Part shown: positions 45,778-56,539 of the stretch, piece after piece
Position numbering within the stretch: the stretch's first letter is position 1
Layout: each line of letters begins with the position of its first letter
NCBI RefSeq assembly: GCF_014356525.2
Contig: NC_052518.1
Coordinates: 30,428,213-30,492,212 of the forward strand
Origin: Nilaparvata lugens
Lineage: Eukaryota > Arthropoda > Insecta > Hemiptera > Delphacidae
DNA length: 64,000 bases
Reading direction: 5' to 3'
Program-made: the position numbers and the translations under genes
The notes under the pieces: model-generated
Seen by the model: only the letters and a program-made list of their open reading frames with translations
Database searches by the model: none
Told to the model about the DNA's origin: nothing

Positions 45778-46053
45778 ATGGATCCGACAAAGTGGTTAGC
45801 TGCTGACAACGAATTGGAAGTGAGGTTAAAAAACTGCATAGACTGGTATGATGAGTGTGAAAGTGCAATTAGGAAATCAACTCCTGAAAATTATAGTTTG
45901 GCGAAACAATTGAAAGACATTTTTCTAAGCACAGTTAATTTGAACGATATAAAAGACTATTTGTGCTATTACCGTCCACACAATTTGTCTATAGATAAAT
46001 TAATTAAAATTGAAGATGAAGTTATGATGTATTGTTGTAGTGAAATGTTGTAA
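45778..46053 (+). CDS. Unknown 91-aa acidic protein
   Basis: Intact, starts 24 bp after the second BIR gene. Mostly helical by composition, with DWYDECESAIRKSTPEN and a C-terminal MMYCCSEML. There is no signal peptide or membrane segment, and I do not recognise a family. Its place in the plus-strand series with short spacing supports it being real. Confidence 0.55.
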   Translation: MDPTKWLAADNELEVRLKNCIDWYDECESAIRKSTPENYSLAKQLKDIFLSTVNLNDIKDYLCYYRPHNLSIDKLIKIEDEVMMYCCSEML

Positions 46054-46209
46054 ACAATTTTTAATTCAGATATTTCCTCGAACATTTTGGTTTAGTATCA
46101 GTGTAGACTTGATTGAGTGAGGACGCGAGATACGCCCCCCTCAGACACAACTGTTACAGCTAAGTGCACATTCCTACCTTATCAATTATAGTTCATAGCA
46201 ATCAAGGTC

Positions 46210-46530
46210 ATGCAGTGTTTTAGCTTTGCAAAATTCAAAAAATTAACTCGCCTCTTGATGTCAATTTCATTCAATGAATTTGATTCTATTGCAAAAAATA
46301 TTAAATTTTCAACAGGATTCCAAGGCGATGATGTTGATCTAGCGTTAACAAAAACAGAAAATGTACATTTTCCAATTTTATCTGAGATTTTCGAACTGCT
46401 CGATATACTAGATACAGGTCATCTACATTATTGTAGTGCAAATGATTTCTCAACTATTGTTACAAATTCCGATGAACTTTGGAAATGCTTGTATGACATT
46501 GCAGATAAAAAATGTAAAAGATCAACTTAG
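46210..46530 (+). CDS. Unknown 106-aa protein, death-effector-domain-like pattern
   Basis: Intact, the last gene before the right terminal repeat. The sequence FKKLTRLLMSISFNEFDSIA followed later by ILSEIFELLDILDTGHL and SANDFSTIVTNSDELW reads as a six-helix death-fold pattern (helix 2 and helices 4-5 of DED-like domains: F.LL..L...G.l.....FL..i). This is by-eye and weak; a profile search is needed. With two BIR proteins in the same element, a regulator of host cell death would fit the context. Confidence 0.55.
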   Translation: MQCFSFAKFKKLTRLLMSISFNEFDSIAKNIKFSTGFQGDDVDLALTKTENVHFPILSEIFELLDILDTGHLHYCSANDFSTIVTNSDELWKCLYDIADKKCKRST

Positions 46531-46573
46531 ATCATTGACCTCTCTCTGTTAAGACATCAATAGAGCTGATACC

Positions 46574-46681
46574 CCAAGTGATATAGGTCTGAGGATATCT
46601 ATAGCCATTTTTGGAATGCTTGTTCATACTAAATTTACTATAGATATTCTCGGAGAAACACTTAAAAAATAACGCCTGCGG
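46574..46681 (-). repeat. Right terminal inverted repeat of the viral element
   Basis: The reverse complement of the left repeat, ending CGCCTGCGG at 46,681. It is about ten bases shorter because the T-run is shorter here. Confidence 0.92.
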
Positions 46682-46782
46682 TTTGTACAGCACATAGAAA
46701 ATTTCAATATAAATTTGTGAAATTTTTCTTAACTGTCGGGTGGAAAGCAAACCAATTGTATTAATTTGCAATCACTTCATAA

Positions 46783-47285
46783 TTTTACAGTATAAAGATG
46801 TAACAGATTCACTCAGTATAAAGATGTAACAGATTCACTTTAATTTGTCAGTAGAGAATTTTTCCCTCAAAGGGAAATTATTTTTTCCCTCGCTGAGAAA
46901 GGGAAATTATACAGATTCACTCAGTATAAAGATGTAACAGATTCACTTTAATTTGACAGTATAGCATTAGATGTAGAAATATGGATTCACTTTAATTTGA
47001 CAGTAGAGAATTTTTTCCCACATCTAGCATTCACTTTAATCTGTCAGTATAAAGATGTAACAGATTCACTTTAATTTGACAGTATAGCGTTAGATGTAGA
47101 AATATGGATTCACTTTAATTTGACAGTAGAGAATTTTTCCCTCAAAGGGAAATTATTTTTTCCCTCATCTAGCATTCACTTTAATCTGTCAGTATAGCAT
47201 TAGATGTAGAAATATGGATTCACTTTAATCTGTCAGTATAGAGAGAGGGAATTTTTCCTCCAAAAAGGGAAATTTTTTTTCCCTC
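46783..47285. repeat. Complex minisatellite
   Basis: A roughly 35-90 bp unit built from GATGTAACAGATTCACTTTA, GACAGTATAGCATTAGATG, AAATATGGATTCACTTTAAT and a hairpin-like TTTTTCCCTCAAAGGGAAA repeats six to eight times in varying combinations, starting about 100 bp outside the viral element. Confidence 0.88.
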
Positions 47286-47295
47286 ACCTTGGCAA

Positions 47296-47530
47296 GGGGA
47301 AGGGGAGAGAGAGAGAGAGAGAGAAAGAGATATATCTCTCTCTCTTTTCAACCCCCTCGTCCTCACTGGGAGAGGGGAGATAAGATAAGGAGAGGGAGAG
47401 GGAGAGGGAGAGGGAGAAGGAGAGGGAGAAGGAGAGGGAGAGGGAGAAGGAGAAGGAGAGGGAGAGGGCGAAGGAGAGGGTGAAGGAGAAGGAGCGGGGG
47501 AGGGAGAGGGGGAGGGGGAATTTGCACAAA
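47296..47530. repeat. Purine-rich microsatellite (GAGA)n and (GGGAGA)n
   Basis: A long G/A strand asymmetry made of GA and GGGAGA/GGAGAA units, broken once by a pyrimidine-rich stretch at about 47,330-47,360. It produces low-complexity ORFs on both strands that are not genes. Confidence 0.92.
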
Positions 47531-47625
47531 CTCAGGGCGGTGGGGGATGGGGAGGGGGGTTAATTGCGCAAAAAAACCGGTCTATCCCCATAATTCATAC
47601 CTACTAAAACTCTTCCTTTATATGC

Positions 47626-49601
47626 TTAAGGTAATGCCTGAGCAATAGCATTTCTTTTTAAATTGGCCTGGATATTATCATGTTGATGTTCAAGGACATT
47701 GGGTTGTTCATCTTCATCGTTTTCATATTCGTCATCACTTAATCCATCATTTTCTATAACAATGTTTTGAAGGATACAGGCTGCAATGATGGTAGTGGTA
47801 ATCAAGCGTGGAGTAGTCAATTCTAATAAATTTAATCTCCTGAATTTACCTTTCAATCTTCCAAAAGCGCGTTCTATTGTTGACCGAACAGATGATAATT
47901 TTCTGTTGTGATTAGTTTGTATGTCATCTAAGTGTCCATTGTCTTGAAATGGAGTCATAATGTACGGCAACAAAGGGTAGTCACAATCGGCAAGTAGGTG
48001 GCGTTCATCTGAGAACACCAGCTGATGATGGTCGTTGGCAAGAGCTTGCCCTAGATCACTAACTCTAAATACCCTTGCATTATGTAGTCTTCCAGGGAAG
48101 CCAGTGGCAACATTGATAAATTTACAATTTTGATCACAAACAGCTAACAAATGAACTGAATGGTATTTGTTTCTATTGTAATAATCATGTGCATTATCTA
48201 CTGGCTGTTTAATTTTTATGTGTGTTGAATCCATGACACCAATTATTCCAGGAAATCCATGAGATCTTACTTGAAATACCTGTAAAGGCCCAGTATGAGA
48301 GTATCACACACACAACATAGATGCTTAAACAAAGTCAGAAAAAATCTAAAAGTTAAATTATGTTTTACAAATGTCTGAATTTCAAACCACTAATTAATAT
48401 TTTTTTCAAATTATATGTAACTATTAACAAACAAATCAATGCAATAGCGCATCCGAAAAAGTTAAATACAGCCTTTAAATAAGGTAGGTACCTTCACATA
48501 CGTTATGAGCCGTTAAAAAGCTTCAAGATGTCATAAGCCCAGTCAGTGAGTGATTTATCTAAAAAAAATGTTATATTTTCAAGTGTAACCGTTGACTGAA
48601 AATGCCTAAAAGACGTTTCTCACTATTATAAAATGGAAAGCCAAAAAATGTTAGGCCTAGGCTTTTTTTGAGGCGAATAGATAGAGCGTCTATTAGCAGA
48701 TATCTGTGATCATCAGTATAACTTACTTGTGATGTTTCAAACTGTTTTTCTGGATTAGGCCAAGTAATGTGGTTATTAACTATTCCAGAAACTGCAGATA
48801 CAATCTCTGTGTAAATTTGATGTGCGGTGCTTTTGGAAAAGCTGAATCTGTCACCAGCGGCCAAGAAAGATTCAGGTTTGCTTAGCATCCAAACAAAAAA
48901 ATGTACTTTCTTTTGAAGAGGAACAATATGCTGATGCCCTCGGAGAACTTGCCCAACTTCTTGGATTAATACCTGCAACGTAAAGCTCAAATAAAAGACT
49001 TAGGAAACCTACAATATTATTTATTTTGAAATAGGATGTAGGGGACTGTTTGTGGGTCACTATTGTGTTAGTGTTAAAAATATGCCAGAACAAAGAAACA
49101 ATCCACAAGTAAGTTAAGTAATTAATTGATGCAAGCAATATTGATTGATGTTAAAACTGAACCTATAGTAAAAGAATACCGTATATACTATCTAATAATT
49201 TTAATTCATATTGGATCTTGGACTATTGAAAGGTAAGCATAACATCTTTTTATTGGTAAATTTTGAAGTATCATTTATGTGAATTGTATTAATAGACGTT
49301 TAATATGCTAAAGTGTACTGCTTTCATTACGGTATTTTACCAAAAATGCTTATAACTTTACCTCCATTGTTTGCGGAGACATACGAAAATGACTTTTAAA
49401 ATCGTCAAAATTGTATAAAGGAATAGTTTCTTCAAAATAATTGTCATTTCTAGGTCTGTTCCTTCTAATATTATGAAACAGATTCGGCTGTTGCAAAGGC
49501 ATAGCCAGGTCCAATACTGCGGGAATAACATTTAAAATATTATTAACATTATTATCTTCCAAAGCATTTAAAACAACTCCAATCACTTGATGGTTTTCCA
49601 T
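47626..49601 (-). CDS. PIF/Harbinger-type transposase, three exons, apparently intact
   Basis: Exon 1 is 49,601-49,362 (ATG MENHQVIG, ending at donor GTAAAG). Exon 2 is 48,972-48,727 (acceptor ACGTTGCAG, donor GTAAGT). Exon 3 is 48,279-47,626 (acceptor CCTTTACAG). All junctions are phase 0, giving about 379 aa with no stop or frameshift. Exon 1 holds FDDFKSHFRMSPQTME and exon 2 FVWMLSKPESFLAAGDRFS with a helix-turn-helix. Exon 3 holds the DDE_Tnp_4 core: GVMDSTHIKI, GFPGRLHNARVF, LADCDYPLLPYIMTPF and STIERAFGRLKGKF. The catalytic D, D and E are present. It could be an active transposase or a HARBI1-like domesticated gene. Terminal repeats were not found by eye. Confidence 0.88.
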
Positions 49602-49789
49602 TTTACAAATGAAATAGGTTAGGGTTCTAGTTTTGTTTAGAAATATAAATAGCAGGAGAGACATCAGCTGTCATGATCATGAAAACCCGTTGAAAGCCAC
49701 TTATCGGTGATCACTGATCGGTGATCAGGTTTTTTACTGAACGTAAAAAAAAGAACACGATGGAATTGAACAGTGGCTTAGAGGGTGGC

Positions 49790-50095
49790 ATGCCAATTGA
49801 CAGAATCCCAAACGACCGAAACGGTATATTTTCCCAAATGGCCGAAAACTACTTTTTCCCAAATGGCAGAATTAATGAAATATTGAAACTGGAACTTTCT
49901 CATTCAGCCGAATCCCAAATGACAGAAAACTTTTAAGAATTTTCCCAATCGACAGAAAACGTGTTTTGTCCCAAACGACAGAAAGTGGTGAGAGTCTCAA
50001 ACGACCGAAAGTGTTGAGAGTCCCAAATGACCGAAAGTGATCAGTTTCCCAAACGACCGAAAACTCCTCTAGTTTGTCGCAAACGGTAGAAAGTA
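49790..50095. repeat. Array of a degenerate CCCAAACGACCGAAA motif
   Basis: About eleven occurrences of CCCAAAyGrCmGAAA at intervals of 24-55 bp (for example near 49,808, 49,832, 49,859, 49,915, 49,945, 49,971, 49,996, 50,022 and 50,047). The spacers differ in sequence, unlike an ordinary satellite. Confidence 0.85.
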
Positions 50096-50689
50096 CAGTA
50101 GAAGTGCTACTTCTCTACTCTTTTTCTTATCCTCTCATCCCTTTTTTTTCTTCTGTTCTCTTCTTTCCCCTCTATTCTTTTTCTCCTATTCTATTTTCTT
50201 TTCTCTTCTTCTCTGATTTTGCTTCTACTTCTCCATATTCCTGTAAAAATAAAAGGAAATTCAATGGGTAGGAACTTTCGTTCCTCTTCTTGAAATCTAT
50301 TGGACTAGTAGTTCTGTGAACAGTAGACCTCGTGCAGTTATAAACCATAGTCTCCTCTGATAATGTCCATCAGAGTAAATTCTGTCCTGTCCTGTCGTTT
50401 CGGCGTGATATCAATGTATAAACTACTAATGGCTGTTTGGGTTGTTGTATCGACAATGCCAATAATTTGATCTAAACAGCTATGCTTCTATCTTCAAAGG
50501 CTTACCGAGTTAAAAGCAGAGAAAAGACTATGCTACTTCAAGTTATCAATTGCATGCCTCACTACATGCAATTAATAGTCCACACAACAGCTGTTTTTCA
50601 CCAAGTTACAAAAGTTACAAGTTTTTTTGTACATTGAGATATTGAATTGCAAGCGTCATTGCATACAACAATAATTATAATCCACTCGA
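50096..50689. other. No gene seen; pyrimidine-rich stretch
   Basis: Positions 50,100-50,240 are a CT-rich tract; the rest is unremarkable non-coding sequence. Confidence 0.4.
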
Positions 50690-50880
50690 CACCTGATTTA
50701 TGATGAATAATTCTATAGTCTGATTTTTACTCTAATATTGTCGTATGAAGGAGGCTTCTTTTTCTTCTATATTATCCTCGAAATGCAAAATTTCCAAAAA
50801 CCTTGTATATACGTCGACGCGCAATTTAAAAAAGAACACACCTGTCAAATTTCATGAAAATCTATTACCACGTTTGATGA
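50690..50880 (+). repeat. Dispersed repeat (ACGTCGACGCGC family), copy 1
   Basis: Shares about 185 bp with 61,603-61,790, including ATGAATAATTCTATAGTCTG, TATACGTCGACGCGCAATTT and TTTCATGAAAATCTATTACC. Non-coding. Confidence 0.85.
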
Positions 50881-51124
50881 TTAATTGATGATCAAATTGA
50901 TGAATTGATCAATTGATGATTAAATTATTATTTTTGAGCTTTACTAACTCTTTATGTTTTCAATTGTTTCTTCTTTCTTTGTATACCGTATACATAATTT
51001 TTTCATCTAACTCAAATATCGTTCTCTTCTAATCTTATTAGTTATACTGAATCGTTGTGAATATTTAGTGAAGTGCGATATTATTCCCTCTTGTTTTTAT
51101 TTTTAATTGTAAAGTTATCTCTAT

Positions 51125-51620
51125 ATCTATAAAAGGCTAAGCCCCGGCAGACTGAAATCACACCACAGCCCAAACTACTGAGCCTAAAAACTTGAAATTT
51201 TGCACAATTGTTTATGGTAGCCTCAAAACATCCACTAAGAAAGGATTTTCAGAAATTTGCCCCCCTGAGGGAGCTGGGCCCCCCCCCCCAAATTTTGTAC
51301 TTTTTAACCGCTCATCCCACAGCAAAGTCATGAGAAACTTTTTTGTTCAGCTACGAAAAATAATTAGATTTATGCAGAAAAATTCCGATCAGGAGCACAG
51401 GGGAGTTAAGGAGAGGGCTTTTATCAAAAACATTTATGTAAAATCACACTACAGCTAAAACTGATTGGCCTAAAGACTTAAAACTTTGCACAAATATTCT
51501 TCAAACATGCTAAACGCGCACTAAGAACGGATTTTGAAATATTTTGCCTCTAAGGATTTCAAAGGAATGAAAAGGATCCTATTCAAAACATATTCTACTC
51601 AATCAATTGGAAGTAATATG
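51125..51620. repeat. Dispersed repeat remnant with two similar units
   Basis: AAAGGCTAAGCCCCGGCAGA, AATCACACCACAGCCCAAAC and GAAATTTTGCACAA recur in diverged form about 280 bp later (ATCACACTACAGCTAAAAC, AAAACTTTGCACAAA), so two units of one repeat sit in tandem. Non-coding. Confidence 0.55.
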
Positions 51621-51654
51621 TAGCAGTAAAGTCTTGAATTAAAAATCTGGTGTG

Positions 51655-52290
51655 GCGCACTCACACAACTTTCCTTGCCGTTATGAAAATTGATCACTGA
51701 CGCTAGTGTTCCCGCGCATCTCAAGTCTACTATTCATATATTTGAGCCAGCTGGTGACAGGGCAATAACGCTGGAGACACACATGAGGTCTGCTATCTCT
51801 TCATAGTGAATGATTAAATAGAATCAACAATAATTTGCAATTGAATAATCACATTTTCTCGAATTTAAAGCTTATTTTCAATTTTAGGTGAAAATGTTAC
51901 TGAACATTAATTGTAGAGATTTTCATGCTCAATCTACTCCACTTGATTTTCTTTGTTTCAATTGTATCTGATAATTGGGAATCTATCCGCATTGATGGGG
52001 CGGAGCTCCTGAAATTTTTACAGATATGGGACTTGTGGCAGTTGATAGAGCTTATCGATGACTATTTTAGGTATGAATTTGATCAAAATCGTTGGAGCCG
52101 TTTCCGAGAAAATCACGAAAAACCCTGTTTTTTACAACATTTTCGCCATTTTAGCCGCCATCTTGAATTGCATTTGATCGAAATTGTTCGTGTCGGATCC
52201 TTATAGTGAAAGGACCTTAAGTTCTAAATTTCAAGTCATTCCGTTAATTGGGAGATGAGATATCGTGTACACAGACGCACATACACTCAT

Positions 52291-52321
<31 letters not shown>

Positions 52322-52455
52322 GACCAATACCCAAAAACCAGTTTTTTGGACTCAGGGGACCTTGAAACGTATAGAAATTTAGAAATTGGGGTACCTTAAT
52401 TTTTTTCGGAAAGCAATACTTTCCTTACCTATGGTAATAGGACAAGGAAAGTAAA
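51655..52455. mobile_element. Non-autonomous element with ACTTTCCTTG/CAAGGAAAGT ends, copy 1
   Basis: It opens CTGGTGTGGCGCACTCACAC with AACTTTCCTTGCC and closes with GACAAGGAAAGT, a short inverted repeat. It contains GTTGATAGAGCT, AAATCGTTGGAGCCGTTT and an (AC)n run at about 52,288-52,316. No transposase. Confidence 0.65.
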
Positions 52456-53557
<1,102 letters not shown>

Positions 53558-53942
53558 AAATAATAAAAATGGATAGGTTAAATCAGTGTTTCAGAAATGA
53601 ATTTAATGTTTTCATAGTTGTTGACTGTCAATAGATGGTCCAGGAAATACGCGATGTACGATGAATCACACAGAATTCCATAATTATATTCTTTCCATCT
53701 TCCATTTTAGGATGAATATAAGCTAAGCTGAATTCAAAAATTTTTAAATTATTCTTTCATTCTTCAGTAATTAATGGATGCAATTTGAACAACTCTCTTT
53801 CATGAGGTGAATATTTTTTTCCAACATTTTCCAGTTTTTTGATGATAGGGGAGTGATAATAATATTATTATTTGTATAGGTCTTCTAAGGAACGATTATC
53901 TACAGCTGGTACCAATCAACTACACTAACTTCAACTCCAAAC

Positions 53943-56148
53943 TGACGGCGAGCAAGCTGTACCTGCAAGCCCGGAATGTGGTTTAGAGAATAGGGTACAG
54001 GGTATGAGGTATACGGTATAGGGTATAGGGAACAGAGAATCAATAATAAGATTATTATTCTCTACAGCAAATAAATACCTGCTCAATAATCCGCAATCTG
54101 AGAATTGCGCTCTAGCTCTCAGCAAGCTGGACCTGCTAGCTAAATACAGTATATCAATTTCAATTAAGTGGTAATTAAAATTTAGAGGATAAGGTTTTAG
54201 GTGTAGGATTTCTGAATCGCGAGCCTGCAGCTGCGAAAGGATTTTCAGCAATTCTGGAACTGCTAAACAGGATTTCCGCACTAGTCTGATGACTGCGCGC
54301 CGGTTATTAAGGGCCAGTCTGTAACTGCCCTTAAGGGTATGGGAATCACTCTCAATCGTCCGAAACGCTTTTAAATTAATAGTCAGTATGTCGACTATTA
54401 TGAGAGGATAGAAAAGATTTTTCACAGACACAGTCTGTAGAATAATATCGGGAAGACAACAGTCTGTCGTTGTCAGGGTAGGAAAGGATTTTTCCAGGAT
54501 TTTCCACAAGGAAAATATCGAGTCAGAGACTCCTAATTCAGGAAAAGATTTCAACAGACTTTTCCAAGTAATTGCCAGTCTAAGGTCTACCACAAGATCG
54601 ATCTCTAATTTGTAACTGAGATCACGGGAAAATTCGTGAATTTTCCACAGGGAAAACCAGCAAATAATATTTGCTATTAAAGAAGACAGGTTTCTAAGAA
54701 TTTTAGAAAGGATTCGCGGGTCTGAAAACCCGCGACTAGGACGATCTCGAATCTGGAACTGAGATCAGGAAGGATTTTAACACAGGATGAATTAAGAGAA
54801 AGAAAGATAAAGGATGCCGCAGTCTAGAAACTTCGGCGAGGAAGTCCTCAAGCTGTACCTGAGAGCTAGAAGGATTTTAGAATAGGGAAAGTGAAGAGAA
54901 AGAAAGAGAATGGACGTCGCAGTCTAGAAACTTCGACAAGGACGAACTCAAGCTGCACCTGAGTTCTCTAGGAAAAGGATTGGACTTTTCCTACTTGGAA
55001 TTACAGCAAGTCAGAAACTGCTAAGCGAATTTAAAATACAGGGCCACTCTATAGTATGAAAACTAAGCAAGGAAAATTTACAATAAATGATAATAATCTC
55101 TCTACAAGGACAGAAATTAAACGAGAAAACTATTCTCAAAAGGAACAGGGATTTTCCCACAAGAATAAAAATTAATTGAGGAAAGTTACTCTTTAAACTA
55201 AAGGCCACCTTACTACAAAGAAGGAAAAATATACGGACTACCAGTCCTGACATACAATTACCTGAAATGACGTGGATACTGATACGGAGAATAGCGAACC
55301 GATTCCCACTTCCCGTATTATAATTAAAAACGTCGTGAAGCGACAGAGTCGAGACTTATAAATTAAGTACTCAAAAATAATCTGCTATAAGAGCCTAGCT
55401 AAATTTCCCACTCAACTATTTGTAGCCCAAACTTGAGATCCCTTACAGGTTTCAAAACCAAGGATAATTCGTTCACCCCCAGTGATACGAATTTAGGAAA
55501 AATAACCAACAAGAAAGAAAATCCCCCAGGAGTTCTATCTTCAAATACAGTCGGCAATTCGACATACAATATTCCATTCACTAAAATACGGAATAGAATA
55601 TTAACCCTCTAATACACCACTATTAGGAGCGCCGCTCGGAACGCAGCCGTACACGAACCCGTTCACCGAACTACTGCTTTCTCTCAGGTCTTCTTGGAGC
55701 TGCACCGGGTCGCTGAAAATTAGGAGGCCGGGGGAAAAGAGCTTCCTGACCAATGAGAGTCTGAAAAGACGATCACGCCACTGGTCATGTGACGGGGTTT
55801 TGACTCAGCTGCTCCTGATGCTAAGGGTGCAGCAAATGATGACAATACTGCTGATTCATATAGTAGATTAGGCCGGTAACAATATTTCTATTCCAGAAAT
55901 TTCATGAAGAGCGATACCGACTCAACTCGGTAGCCGAGTGGTAAACAAGATCTGGAAATATCTGGTTAGATGAATCCGCTGCTGATGATTTAAAGGGGTT
56001 GACGGCGATGGTGATAATGCATACACTACTACGAATCTAACAAAATATATCAGGCAGTCGATCCTATTCCTATTCTAAAATAAAATAAATTCGCTAAATT
56101 ACGCTGGACGACGGCTCTCTATCCGTCACAAAAATTCACTTTGTGACA
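53943..56148 (-). repeat. 3' LTR (left copy), 2206 bp
   Basis: Starts TGACGGCGAGCAAGC on the plus strand and ends TTTGTGACA. Its first 1.1 kb contains the hairpin array. Compared with the other LTR it lacks a 55-bp duplicate near 55,150. Confidence 0.93.
53949..55032. repeat. Array of about 20 short hairpins with a shared loop motif
   Basis: Small inverted repeats (stems 4-11 bp, loops 5-14 nt) follow each other every 20-120 bp. Examples: AGCAAGCTGGACCTGCT (54,121), AGCAATTCTGGAACTGCT (54,247), CAGTCTGTAACTG within a longer stem (54,307), GACAACAGTCTGTCGTTGTC (54,455), GCGGGTCTGAAAACCCGC (54,716), CTCAAGCTGTACCTGAG (54,847) and AGCAAGTCAGAAACTGCT (55,015). Stems differ completely from one to the next, but most loops fit AGyCTGnAmCT. 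Many are followed by AGGATTTT. The whole array is duplicated in the other LTR. Confidence 0.85.
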
Positions 56149-56539
56149 CCCCACTCCTACTAAGGAGGGGGGGGGGGTTGGCGATGAGAAGAAATACAGC
56201 ATCCGAGGTACCGGTTGACTCCTCGAAGCTGAAAAGAAGAATAATTAGTGCAGTAGGTCAGGCTTCCCAAGCCACAAGATAAGCATGACCTAACGCTGAA
56301 AAAGAAACAACCTGTTGCTCCAACTATTGTAACAGCAGTTAGCAATAGACTTCATCGCTTGTTATCTCCCGATAACCCGATAACGACAGCCCCTGGCTGA
56401 AAGCAGCTGTATAATAATCTGAAAGGAAAGGAAAAGTAAAACGGCGGCGCAGAACCTGTGAAAAATGAAAAGAAAAAAGAGAAAAAGATGAAAGATGAAA
56501 AGAGTACCATTCACCCCTCATATGGAACACATTAGGAGT
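56149..56539 (-). other. 3' untranslated region and polypurine tract of the retrotransposon
   Basis: Contains a run of G on the plus strand (56,166-56,176), and AGGAGTGGGG on the minus strand immediately next to the LTR. No ORF. Confidence 0.6.

Larger units (their letters stand above)
34446..46681 (+). mobile_element. Endogenous adintovirus/Polinton-like element, 12.2 kb
   Basis: The element is bounded by inverted repeats of about 110-119 bp that begin CCGCAGGCGTTA at both outer ends. Between them lie a protein-primed family B DNA polymerase, a PLA2-type virion protein, an adenain-like protease, a penton-like and a hexon-like capsid protein, two BIR proteins and several unknown ORFs. This gene set is known from adintoviruses and Mavericks/Polintons. 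I find no retroviral-type integrase and no FtsK/HerA-type packaging ATPase, but an assembly gap at 41,037-41,136 may hide sequence. A clean 6-bp target duplication is not evident: the flanks TTTATT and TTTGTA match only in part. Confidence 0.9.

Noticed and set aside
47284..47529. Ser/Leu/Phe- and Arg/Gly-rich ORFs on both strands
   Set aside because: Low-complexity translation of a purine-rich microsatellite.
49790..50095. CRISPR-like repeat-spacer array
   Set aside because: The motif is degenerate, spacing varies from 24 to 55 bp, and the context is a eukaryotic transposon region.
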